Assembly: GCF_032854445.1 (NCBI RefSeq)
Contig: NC_088300.1
Span: forward strand, 20,319,608 to 20,383,607
Source of the DNA: Liolophura sinensis
Lineage: Eukaryota > Mollusca > Polyplacophora > Chitonida > Chitonidae
DNA length: 64,000 nucleotides
Direction: 5' to 3'
Below, piece by piece: positions 13,144 through 24,315 of this stretch. The notes under the pieces were generated by a model that was not told the origin of the DNA, did no database searches, and worked only from the letters and a program-made list of their open reading frames with translations. Position 1 is the stretch's first letter; each line of letters begins with the position of its first letter. The position numbers and the translations under genes are program-made.

Positions 13144-13608
13144 ATGACGACTAAGACGGTAATTTCTGTAATTCTTTTGGTTGGATTTGTCAATGTTTAC
13201 TGCGCTACGACCACAACTCCTCCCTCCACACCCCCTCCGCCTACAACCCTGCCTCCTCCAACCACCAGTGCCGAGTGTCAAGAAGGGGACTCAAGGGGTG
13301 TTTACAGCTGTAGCTTCATCTGTGGCCTCAACAACCAGTGGTATCCTCAGAGCATGGGGGGAAGTACTCCGTCAGGTTCACAGCACTGTGGGACAGCAGG
13401 TAGAATCGTAGAAGCCCAATGTCCTGAGATTTGTTGGGGAGGTCGATGGCAAATGGCTCCCTGCTACAGATGCTGCCAGGAGTATCCGGACAACCACTGC
13501 GACATCAGTTGTAATAATCCTGGCCTTCAGGTGGAGTGGGGATGTGACCCGTTCAGTCCACCAACAACGGCCCCAACCACAACGCCCGAGACAACAACAA
13601 TTTCGTAA
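13144..13608 (+). CDS. Secreted 12-Cys single-domain protein, type 1, copy A
   Basis: This encodes 154 aa. It opens with a signal peptide (hydrophobic core ISVILLVGFVNVYC), then a Thr/Pro-rich linker of about 24 residues, one Cys-rich domain of about 95 residues with 12 cysteines, and a Thr/Pro-rich C-terminus. Key motifs are CSFICGLNNQWY, a late PCYRCC, DNHCD and CDPFSPP. I do not recognise the family. The even Cys count and leader imply a disulfide-bonded extracellular protein, and the Thr/Pro flanks suggest O-glycosylation. The ATG follows a strong splice acceptor (pyrimidine tract then TTTGCAG, ending 6 nt upstream), so an upstream non-coding exon is expected. An upstream ATG at 13075 is in frame only in this copy and is not kept. 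A possible poly(A) signal, ATTAAA, is at 13679-13684. Confidence 0.88.
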   Translation: MTTKTVISVILLVGFVNVYCATTTTPPSTPPPPTTLPPPTTSAECQEGDSRGVYSCSFICGLNNQWYPQSMGGSTPSGSQHCGTAGRIVEAQCPEICWGGRWQMAPCYRCCQEYPDNHCDISCNNPGLQVEWGCDPFSPPTTAPTTTPETTTIS

Positions 13609-14255
13609 AAACAGCACTACTGACCTCTATCTTCGACACAACACTTTAACTTGCATATCTCTCTCACGATGATTTTTAATTAAATTTCCTTCCTAAAATA
13701 TTTATTATTGGGAACTTTACTGAGTGCGAATGTAACCGACATAAACGTGCTTTGGGTAAGAATATGAAATCAGGTACGTGTTATACACATCACAAATATA
13801 CATATGAAAGAACTGTTTTAAACAGTATTAAAAGTTGATTCGAAAATTCACCGTGTCTGTTGTGTTTGTTAAAAATCACAGAAGATTCGAATAATGGCTC
13901 TACATTGAAATCTGGAGAATTGATGAACAGTGAAAAATGTGCTTTCAGGCAAAGGAGTTGATTTTCACACGATGCGATTTGTCATGTCAACTTGTCCAAG
14001 TGGAATGGAAATATATACATGCTGCGTTCACACGATGCGATTTGTCGAATGCAACAGTCGTATGAAATAGAGTATGGTCTATTTTCATTCATCTATTTCA
14101 ATTCGACGCTTCGACTCAACAATCACTCGGTATGAACGCGGTTCTACAAGTGCCACATGTATCAAGGCAAAGGACATGATGTTAGCACATGCGTATTAAA
14201 GGGTTTCGATAAGTGTTCAGATAATAATAAAAACGAAGTTGTTAAAAACTACCAC

Positions 14256-14424
14256 GCTTTACTCAGGAATGGTTAAAAATGATCAGTAACACGAGTCCAA
14301 AATTTCTCCAACGTAGTTGATGAAACATTCACTCTTTATGCTTTACTCAGGAATGGTTAAAAATGATCAGTAACACGAGTCCAAAATTTCTCCAACGTAG
14401 TTGATGAAACATTCACTCTTTATA
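14256..14424. repeat. 84-bp tandem duplication, only in copy A
   Basis: The block starting GCTTTACTCAGGAATGG occurs at 14256 and again at 14340. Copy B has one block (from 29094). The change therefore followed the segmental duplication, or was lost from B. Confidence 0.93.
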
Positions 14425-15998
14425 ATAGATTGATTTATCTTTCGTCATATAAAGGCTTGAATATGTCTACATCAAGATCGGATGCTATTGCTTTCTGTTG
14501 AATATCATTGTATTGGTTTATAGAAATATCCATGTATACACACTACCTACTGAAATAAAACCCATCCTTCTATATCCAAATATTAAAAAAAGTCACGCCG
14601 AATATTTTTTTCACAATTTCAGCATTATCTTTGGATTTTCATTTTTATCAGAACGGAACAACCAGTTAATAATACAATCAATTAAACAAATTTGGAACTA
14701 TGATCATAGAAAGCATTAATGCTGACAACTGAATTTATTGCACGAGGAGTAAAAAATGTTGTGATTTCGCTATACTGAATTATTTTCATATGTTTAACAT
14801 TAAAAAATCATTTGCGATAACAGGTAAATGGAGCTAATAAGGTCTCAGTACATATAGCCAGTATTTTGGAAAGTTCTCAAGATACTGCACAACAAAATGT
14901 TAAGAAATTCATATACGAATATATCACGATGTTGTATCCAAATAAATCTGTGAATCAAGAGTATGTGGTCTTCCCAATCCGTGTTGATGTTGACTAAACA
15001 TACACAGGTATAAATCTCACAAATCACAACATTTGACTGAGTTCCATTTGCTGACATCTGTCTAAAATCTAACGTAAACTTTGTTATTATCAGGTAGAAA
15101 GTTAACTGATTCTGTTGGAGATACAAACAGAATGTTAAAAACAACAGACATGTCAACTGAGATTACATGGGATATGGCTTAACTTGGCCAGGATTTATTA
15201 CGAGATGACACTCATCAAGGCTACCAAGGCATGACACGTGACAATCAATGCTCATTCCTGGCTATTGAGTATCACGATGATATACACACAGCAGTAGTTT
15301 TCTGCACTTCGTCTCTTACATAGCTGCCAGCTGAGCTCAGTGTAGACCAGATTCAATGTAGTGATCAGCTTTACTTAGGCTCAGGTCACTTACCTGGGAT
15401 GACGGGATATATCCCTAAGGCCAGGTATCCCCAAAATATGTAAGCTGACCTATTTACAATGCAGCTGACACAGATGGCTGTAAATGATAGCTTGCGAAAA
15501 ATGGTATAGATATTTGCAAGTCAATAACACAAACCCAGTTAAATGGAGTGCAGTATATAATCGCATTATGACAGTGAATATTTTCCTTTTAATTTCCCTA
15601 ATTCTTGTGAACAGCTGCAGAGTAACTGTGAATTGGTCAAATACGAATCATTTAATAGCCTGCTTAAACTTGGATTTCATTGGGCTACAGCTGTCCACCA
15701 GCATTGTATTGATATTACAGCAGACACACCCTAGAGACATTTTTATCATGTTAGTGCAATATCATTGATATAGGCTTTACTTATAAACCGACAACTTTGG
15801 AAAGCAATATATTCGGCTGAATCCCTCTGGATGACACAAATCTCAAATTAGGTAGGCCTAAGATTTATATTTATAATTAACATGAAATTCTCTTGCAAAA
15901 ATTTTTGAAATGTATAATATTCCGTGATTGTCTTATAACCAGCGTTTATAGTAAACATTTTATGAGGATTTCTCTTTGACCGAATTTACTATTAATGT

Positions 15999-16240
15999 AT
16001 GAATACTTGGGGTTTAACGTCGTACTTAACACTTTTTTAGTCATATGACAACGAGGAGTCATTAGGTGTGTGTACATATATTGTGTCTTCTTGTGGCAGA
16101 GCGAGTCCATGCCGCAAAAGTGCCAGTGAAGTATCATGCGGAAGATAGCCAACATGACATCCCTCCCAGACATATATTGGCACTGGGCAAAACCAGTCCA
16201 ATTACCTTGTCCTCTTACCATTAGGCCACCGAAGCGGTCG
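15999..16240 (-). mobile_element. SINE family B, internally deleted (copy A)
   Basis: In reverse orientation: 3' end at the left (GGGGTTTAACGTCGTACTTA) and a head at the right containing, on the minus strand, GGTGGCCTAATGGTAAGAG. It lies about 0.7 kb upstream of the type 2 gene. Confidence 0.8.
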
Positions 16241-16938
16241 AATTTTCTTTTTAACCACGACTCTGTTCATAAATATCGGGAAATGACCTAATATAAAGGC
16301 GACTATAAACTTTTATTTGTTGAAGAGTGATTCAACTATGTAAATTGAAAAGTGTTTGGTTAATTAGTCAGAAAAGATTATGTGGGTTGTTTTTAGTAGC
16401 ACACCAAAGGTACTTTTGGTATTGTCTTCTGTTCAAAAGAGAAACTCACGGCGTCTCAATAGATTAGCACCGGGAAATTCAAAGAGTATATTGTACAAAT
16501 TAAGACGTCAACTCAGAAAAATACCATGTAGAGTATTTATATTTGTGACCTTTTTCATGACCATGTAAAATTCCACCTTATATCAGCTTAAATACTTTTA
16601 CAATTCATAAAAAGTAAATGTAAGAGATCAAATAGGAATGGGATGGTACCCGTGAAATAAAACGATTTCAACTAGGGAGGGAGGGGGGGGGGGGGGTGAT
16701 ATTTCGAAGCTTTGGATGAGCTGGGTATTCCGAAATCAAACATATTTTTACCATACACAACATGTGGTCACTTTTGTTTTCGAAATTAGTTAATTATATT
16801 AATACAGAGTTTTGGGCGTGGACTTTATGTTTATGAAAAAGTGTCTAGGAACAACTGAAACTCAGATGAAATTTGTTCTTCACCTGTTATTTGTGTAATA
16901 AGTTTCTTTTTCATTTCATCCTGATTTGTTGACAGAAC

Positions 16939-17346
16939 ATGATGAAGGGTACCGCTTGTGCCATATTGTTGGCAGTTGCAGCCTGTGTTTTCAACGCCGC
17001 AGTCACACCACATCCTACCACTACCACTGTCACGCCGTCGCTTATGTGCCAGCCAGGTGAGATGCAAGGCGCCCACACATGCACATTCATCTGTGGTCTG
17101 AACGATCAGTGGTTCCCCCGAACCCTGTTTGGCGGTGAGGTTCCTGGCTCGCAGAACTGCACTAGTAAAGGCCGAATTGTAGAGGGAGAATGCCCTATGG
17201 TTTGCTATGAGGACCAGTGGCTAATGGCACCATGTTACCGATGCTGTGTAGATTACTCCGATAATCACTGTGACCTTGACTGTGCGTATGGGTTTAACAT
17301 TTGGGACTGTGACCCATTCAGTCCACCCACCACACCGACGCCTTGA
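16939..17346 (+). CDS. Secreted 12-Cys single-domain protein, type 2, copy A
   Basis: This encodes 135 aa, with a signal peptide (core ACAILLAVAACVFNAA), a short Thr/Pro linker, one 12-Cys domain and a short Pro/Thr tail ending shortly after CDPFSPP. The domain shares all 12 Cys positions with the type 1 gene plus CTFICGLNDQWF, PCYRCC and DNHCD. The ATG lies 3 nt after an acceptor-like tract ending GTTGACAG, so the coding exon is again preceded by an intron. It lies about 3.3 kb downstream of the type 1 gene on the same strand. A possible AATAAA is at 17580-17585. Function is unknown; a secreted, disulfide-rich defence or mucosal protein is only one possibility. Confidence 0.88.
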   Translation: MMKGTACAILLAVAACVFNAAVTPHPTTTTVTPSLMCQPGEMQGAHTCTFICGLNDQWFPRTLFGGEVPGSQNCTSKGRIVEGECPMVCYEDQWLMAPCYRCCVDYSDNHCDLDCAYGFNIWDCDPFSPPTTPTP

Positions 17347-18184
17347 GCCAACACCGTCGACAAGACTCAGCGCCCAAAATTCCAATTCAGACCGCCAAAG
17401 CGTTATTAAGTCGGGCTCCAGAAATGACTAGCTTTCGTAAGACATATTGAAAGAAATGTATGATAATGTGATAAAATCTTTATTCCTAAACTGTGAATGT
17501 GTTTTAACCAAATTTACTTTGTCATAACATTTTACTTTACCGAAAAACTCACATTTACCAGGTAAAAGTTTGAAGAGAAAATAAAAAGTATGGATGCTGC
17601 ATTTGACATTATTATGTTTGGACAAGAGAATTCTAAACCTGCTTTTTCTTCACGAGGCTTGCTATTTGTTTTACTCAGTAATTACAACTGTTTGCTCATA
17701 AAAATACAGTATTTTGATGACGCAAAAATAGGAACTGCGGACGATTTATAAAACAGATTATGTGTTGTGATACTTGACTGATAATATTTACAGCTTTTAT
17801 ACAAGAATGTTTTACTTACAAGATTGTGGTCGGTATTATGGGGGGAGGAAACAGCGGTGCCCGGCGTAAACCACCCACTTTTGGCAAATTATCGATGAAC
17901 TTTCTCAAATGTTACGTATACATATGCGCAATATGGATGGAATATCAGTGATCTATAAGAATATTAAACTACTGAAACCGGCAGCTTTCTTTCGTCGGCA
18001 AAGGACCCCACAAGCATTGAGATTAGGGGAATCTACAATTTCCCTGTTCAAGGACACTTTGAACCCGCACTTCTTGTACAGTCATAGTGATTGAAAGGAA
18101 AGCGCCTCTAACCACAGGACTATGTCCCGCTCCGGGCTATCCGGAATAAACCACTGATCCACGGCAAGAAAATTAAGGATTCAC

Positions 18185-18334
18185 CAGGCCCGGTTTCACG
18201 AAACTTTCTAGATTTCTGGCTAAAGCAATGTCATTGCCATACTAATGCAGTAATTGATCTGAGATTTTGTAATAGGAACCTTTGATGGACAAGCAAACAA
18301 CTACAGTCTTTCGTGAAAGAAGAACCAGGTTTTC
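18185..18334. mobile_element. MITE-like inverted-repeat element (copy A)
   Basis: About 150 bp with imperfect terminal inverted repeats: GGCCCGGTTTCACGAAACTT at the left and the reverse of TCTTTCGTGAAAGAAGAACC at the right. No coding capacity. Probably a short non-autonomous DNA element. Confidence 0.55.
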
Positions 18335-18399
18335 CGCTGCAGAAGGAGTTCAATATGAAGCTGCACTGAGTGATCTCCAATTATCGTCATGTGAGACGC

Positions 18400-18790
18400 T
18401 TTAAACAATCATACAGGCAAAGTCGACCTTTTATTACGATTTAAAACAATCATACTAGCAACAGCAACCTCTTATTACAATTTTAAACAATAATACTAAC
18501 AAAGTCGAACTCTTATTATGACTTGAAAAAATCATAAGGGCAACGTCGATCTCTTATTATGATTTAAACAATCATACGATCAACGTCGATCTCTTGTGTT
18601 AACTGTAAACAATCATACAAGTAACGTCGCCCTCTTAGTTCAACTGTAAACACTCATACTATCAGCGTTGACCTTTATTACGACTTTAACCAGCCATACG
18701 AGAAATGTTGACCTCCAATCACGACTTTAAACAATAATACGAGCAGCGTCGACCCCTTATTACGATTTTAGACAATCATACGAGGGTCGA
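18400..18790. repeat. Degenerate tandem repeat of about 41 bp (copy A)
   Basis: About nine to ten units of the form AAACAATCATACGAGCAACG followed by TCGACCTCTTATTACGATTT, with many substitutions. Present equally in copy B. Confidence 0.85.
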
Positions 18791-19866
18791 TGACCCCTTA
18801 TTGCCACCCCAGCAGAGAGTAATGGAAGGGAGGGAATCTCGATAACCAGGTTAACAAAAAGCCACGATTAATGTTTTGGGCCCGCTTGCACAAAGAGATA
18901 GCAACCATAATCGATTGTTAGCCCTACAATTGAGTTTACAACTGATTATGGAAATATGTTACACCGTTTGCACAAAGGAATTGTAAAGCGGTTGTAAAAG
19001 GTGGCCCAAGTAAATAGACAATATCCCTGTCAATAACTTTTCATCCTTTCATTCTCAAAGAGCTCTACAACATGACGATTCAGCAGTTAACAACAACAAC
19101 ACGTGAAAACATATGTTCATAACATCTCTTTAAGACAATACATTGCACATTCGAGTCGAATTAACAGTATATGTAGAAGCAGAAGTAAAACATCATCCAA
19201 TGAATTTTGAACACGTCTTTTATTTCAGGACATAGCCGCAGCATTACAGTCCGATTTTCTTCATAAGGTACACATAGACACACTATTTTGTACACTGACA
19301 ATGACGACGACAACGACGACGACGACGACGACGGTTCAAGCTGTAACACAAACAAATATTCTTTCAGTTACTTTATCTCTTTGCTATATTTTGTCATCTT
19401 AGCGAAGTCAGGGCACCGCATAATGCTCATTGTTTATCTCACCATGACGATCGATCTGACAACTATTTTGCTTAAATCTTCATGTAAACAACAATAACAA
19501 TATCCGACAGCCTTACACAATAAACTACATTGTATATACTCACAAATTTCTTGGCAGTATTCAGGCTTCTACAAGGAGTTGGTTAATGTGAAACTTTTAA
19601 CCACCGTTTAGTCTCTGATACGTAAGTATTGCATTTTTTCTCGTCACAACACCGCCTCTGACCCGTCCTGGGTTTGGGTGACTCTAAAACCTTAACGTAA
19701 ACACAAAACCTAACCGATAACATGGTCGAGATGGATTATATCATTTTGAACTCAACAGTATACCCAAAGCAAGTACTTGTACTTAACGTTAATTTTGGGG
19801 CGATTGTGTATAATTAACTAGGTCGACCCATTTGTTATTTCTGATTGTAAATTACAACAAACGGTA

Positions 19867-19920
19867 TATCGTAGCTTACAATCCCTTCGTGCAAGAGGGT
19901 GTCGATTGTAAGCTACGATA
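19867..19920. repeat. Perfect 17-bp inverted repeat (copy A)
   Basis: TATCGTAGCTTACAATC at 19867-19883 pairs with its exact reverse complement at 19904-19920, separated by a 20-nt loop. Also present at 34689-34742. Confidence 0.85.
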
Positions 19921-20738
19921 GAGATCTTAGTTATTTATAATCGACTGGTTTAATATGACTGGTTTTTAACGTGCCGTGCTGAGTTTGTTTCACTTAGTGG
20001 AGTAAACGACCGGCCAACGTCAGGTACATATACCTGAAGAACATCTCCACATAAGGCCTTTGTCGAAAGAGCGGAATGCTATAGGAACAATCAACAACGA
20101 CCTCAGTTCATTGAAGAAAATATCGTTCTGTTGTAGTTGTTCAACAATCGCAAGTGTTTCAAGCAAATTAATATCTACACTCGTCCTGTTGCCCATCAGC
20201 ACTGACGATTTCGCTACATTTAACACATGTAATCCGATGAAGGATTACAAAGGTTTGCGTGGTAAACAGGTGTTTTAAAGTGTCTTGGCCTGCTCAGGCC
20301 TGTTTTCAAATCCACCCTCCGTTGGTTTTGTCAGAAGACGAAAGTTTGCTGAGCATATGAACCTGGCTGTTCTCGTGTAACTGATACTCTTGAATATACC
20401 ATAAAACGTCAAGCAAATGAAGTCATTAGTAAAGAACTGCTTATGCTAGTTGTCACGAGGTATATGCATCTTCGTGTTACGGTGTGCTGTCCGTTAAAAA
20501 ACGGGAAAAACAGCCTCTGTATTCGTTTTATTTCCTAAGTAGATAGTTATGGTACTGTCTGGTCTGATAAATCTAATAATATTTAGAGACAGTATCTTTT
20601 CTTTCGAAATGATGCATTTATCTTCGTCATATGAAGGCCTATTCGTGTCTCCGGCAAGGACATGGTATTGCTATTGCTCTCGGCTGAGGATAATTGCTGT
20701 AATCAGATGTATTCGCAATTAAGAAATTAATCAAACAC

Positions 20739-20996
20739 TTGTCAAGTTACCTCAGTCTGGGTTTTATTTTAATTGTTAAAATGAATACTTCAATGGAAGC
20801 AGCTTATAAGCCACCTAGCACAATGGCTTGGCCAGAATTAGATGACCAGTTCCATCCTTCTAAACCCAAAGATGAAAAACATGTTCATCGTGTTGAATTA
20901 GATCGCCACTTTGAATTTATGAACAGTTGCAATCAAAGTACAACTGAGATACATATTTTGTTACCAACAACTTATAGTCTAGCATTGGTATACTGA
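20739..20996 (+). other. Small open frame, unchanged in both duplicated units (copy A)
   Basis: An 85-codon frame, or 71 codons from the ATG at 20781 (MNTSMEAAYKPPS), containing many polar residues and a PSKPKDEKHVHRVELDRHFE stretch. The copy B version (35561-35818) translates identically. I recognise no family. The surrounding non-coding DNA is just as conserved here, so conservation does not prove coding. It could be an exon or a decayed gene fragment. Confidence 0.25.
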
Positions 20997-22084
20997 TTTG
21001 CACACTGATTTCAACCAGTGGCGTGGAACATACCTTGCATCTTTCCTTCATCATGGAAAACTGTTGACCGCTTCTCTTTGTATGATCCCGTCCTATTTTC
21101 GTACTTCATATACTTTCTTAGTTTTTTGGTAGTTTGTATTAAACGTTGTTTTTGGAACTGGGCTTTTTATTATTAACCCGGAACGTCATTATTGATTGAC
21201 GGCTAGTATACGAATGTCTGTTTCCATGCATAAGTTATACTGTTATGAAATGATTTAATTCGTGTACATCTATTTGCTGTCACCATCTGGTCGCTTCAAG
21301 TCCGTTTTCAATCATATCATAATTGATATACTATCAAAAATATGCAGTAACCAATGAAAAATGTTAGAAATGTGAATAGGGAAGTCAACTTAATTGAATA
21401 GTTGAATTTGAATTTGAAATTATTACACGAGGATTATGGAAAATGTAGTTTGACAGTTGAATATGTTTATGGTGATACTATCACCAGCAAAAACAGTTGA
21501 ATTACGTCACCCCACAACGCCAAAGCACCGATAGCGGAACTTTTGGACATTTATTATACAGTAAATGTCCCATTAGTGAATCTCAGTAACCTTTCTAGGC
21601 CTGATTATGAGTTGGACTGGCAGTATTATCTTAACCGTACCTTTGCTTATGTAGTGACGGGAAAGGACTCCAATCACATCGCATGTGCCCATATTCCCAT
21701 TTGAGCTGATTGACATATTTACCAGTTCATTTTAATGCAATGGAATGGTTTTATTTCAGCATGCAACAGCACATGTTCATAGAAGCCATTTATAATAATT
21801 AGCTTCGTTTTCTTTCAGCCAGGCACTCCACTTTGTTTTTCAAATCCACTATAAAGTGAGCATCACATGTGTTTTCGACCAGAAATTAAACAGTGTTTAA
21901 GCAGTGGAGGCGATCATGATGCCATCTTTTTGACACTTTCATAATTTTAGTTACTAGAAATATAAAAGGCATGAAAGAGAACAGGACTTGCTTTGGAACG
22001 CACATGTATGTAGGTTACACTGTTTTACCGGAGTAGTCTCCCCTGAACTACTTACATCCTCATTATTGGTGTACAAAGCTTGAC

Positions 22085-23440
22085 GGCGTGTCTGATGAGT
22101 GCGTCATCTTTATTGCAGTGCCTCATGTCTAATGAAAAGCCTCATGTCTGACGTAGTGCGTCATCAGTGCATCATCTCGGATGTAGCGTGTCATTTCGGA
22201 TGTAGTACGTCATCAGTGCGTCATGTCTGATGAGTGCGTCATATTTATTATAGTGCGTCATGTCTAATGAAGTGCCACATGTCTGAAGTAGTGGGTCATG
22301 TTTGATATAGTGTGTCATGTCTGGTGTAGTGTGTCATGTCTGTTGTAGTGCGTCGTGCCTGATGTAGTGCGTCATGCAGTCATGTCAGAACCCTGTCTTG
22401 TGTGAGGCGTAAAGCCTGATGCAGGGTGTTTGCGTGGGACGTCATGCGAGGGGCATAATGTACATGTATAATATGGGGCGTCATATCTGATGAGTGTGTC
22501 ATATCTGGTGAGGACGTCACGTGTAGTGTGGATCATATCTGATGATGGTATCATATCTGGTGAGGGTATCACATCTGGTGAGGACGCGATGCCTGGTGTG
22601 GAACTTCACATCTGACAAGGGCGTGGTACCTGGAGTGGGACTTCACATCTGATGAGGGCATGATGCCTGGTGTTGGACATCACATCTGATGAGGGCATGG
22701 TGCCTGGTGTGGGACATCACATCTGATGACGGCATGATGCCTGGTGTGGGACTTCACATCTGATTAGGGCATGATGCCTGGTGTGGGACATCACATCTGA
22801 CGAGGGCATGATGCCTTGTGTGGGACATCACATCTGACGAGGGCATGATGCCTGGTGAGGAACATCACATCTGATGAAAGCATGATCCCTGGTGCGGGAC
22901 ATCACATCTGATGAGGGCATGATGCCTGGTGTGGGACATCACATCTGATGAGGGCATGATGCCTGGTGTGGGACATCACATCTGATGAGGGCATGATGCC
23001 TGGTGTGGGACATCACATCTGACGAGGGCATGATGCCTGGTGAGGAACATCACATCTGATGAAAGCATGATCCCTGGTGCGGGACATCACATCTGATGAG
23101 GGCATGATGCCTGGTGTGGGACTTCACATGTGATGTGGGCATGATGCCTGGTGTGGGACTTCACATCTGATGAGGGCATGATGCCTGGTGTGAGACATCA
23201 CATCTGATGAGGGCATGATGCCTGGTGTGGGACTTCACATCTGATGAGGGCGTGATGTCTGGTGTTGAACATTGCATCTGATAGGGCATGATGCCTGGTG
23301 TGCGACATCACATCAGACGAGGGCGTGATGCCTGATGTGGGACATCACGTCTGATGAGGGCGTGATGCCTGATGTGGGACGTCACATCTGAGGAGCGCGG
23401 TATGTGTCGTGTGGGACATCACATCTAGCGAGGGTGTCAT
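22085..23440. repeat. 37-bp minisatellite with a degenerate flank (copy A)
   Basis: The core from about 22575 is a 37-bp unit (CATCACATCTGATGAGGGCA, then TGATGCCTGGTGTGGGA) repeated about 22 times. Left of it is a looser array of 18-30 bp units based on GTGCGTCATGTCTGATG. No coding potential is seen. Confidence 0.95.
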
Positions 23441-24228
23441 GCCTGACATCATATGTGTAGAGAAAGTTGGTTTTGCTCTGGTTTTACTCTCTATGCTGTA
23501 CGCCTTTAATTATATCATGTTTGGTGTGGGATATATCCTATGTTTAGAGGGAGTCATGTTTGTGTAGACCTCACCTGACGCGTGCCGTGAGAGAAGGTTC
23601 GGGATCATACATGTATGTGTTAGCTTAACCTGCAGCAGAAGTACTACCTTGACACCCATACTATCCCTAAAATGTAAATTGTCAGACTTCCACCGTTGCC
23701 ACCACAAAGCCAATGTTTTATGATTTGTACTGAGAAACAGTTCCTAGGGAATCCGAGCTTGTCAACTTACGGAAGTTAAAAGGATTGCGGAAATACTTTA
23801 GATCTTGTAAAGTAACATGGTTTAAACTGAAATTTTAGATTTATAATTTATTGTCAAGGGAGTAGAAGAGTATTTCTCAAGCCACAAGTGTACTGACCCG
23901 TATCGCCAGGAAACATCAACGTGATTAGCGACGCTCATCTCCTGTTTTGTCTGCTTGAGAAAAATTTATATCGAAATTACGACCTTATTTTCGTCAATAT
24001 AACATGTGTCATGTATGTGTTCTGAAATTTTAAAATGTTCACCTATAAATATATGTAGATGACTTGGGTCATGATATGTTATCTTCTGTATTTTCTACTT
24101 TTGCGTTGTTGCTTAAATAGATTTTGCTTAGTCTCTGTGATATGTATGTAGCATCAATGAACGAAAGGAAAGTAAGCTAGAAATCTTGTGAGGTTCCTTT
24201 GCGGTGACGATGATTCAGGACTCTGCAC

Positions 24229-24315
24229 GGCTTCTCCCCATCATAATGTCGGCCCACGTTGTATGAGTGGAATACGGCATAAAATACCAAATAAATAAAT
24301 AAATAAATAAATTAA
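24229..24315 (+). mobile_element. SINE family A, 3' fragment (copy A of the duplication)
   Basis: Degenerate 3' region followed by (AAAT)n. The same remnant lies in copy B, so the insertion predates the duplication. Confidence 0.65.

Larger units (their letters stand above)
13609..16938. other. Spacer between type 1 and type 2 genes, copy A
   Basis: Holds the 84-bp duplication and a family B SINE. It must also contain the 5' exon of the type 2 gene, which I could not place. A G-run lies near 16681-16696. The counterpart in copy B is 28446-31717. Confidence 0.5.

Noticed and set aside
18400-18790. CRISPR-like array (repeats with variable spacers)
   Set aside because: Units are degenerate throughout, with no constant repeat or unique spacers, in a eukaryotic genome. 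It is a decayed minisatellite.
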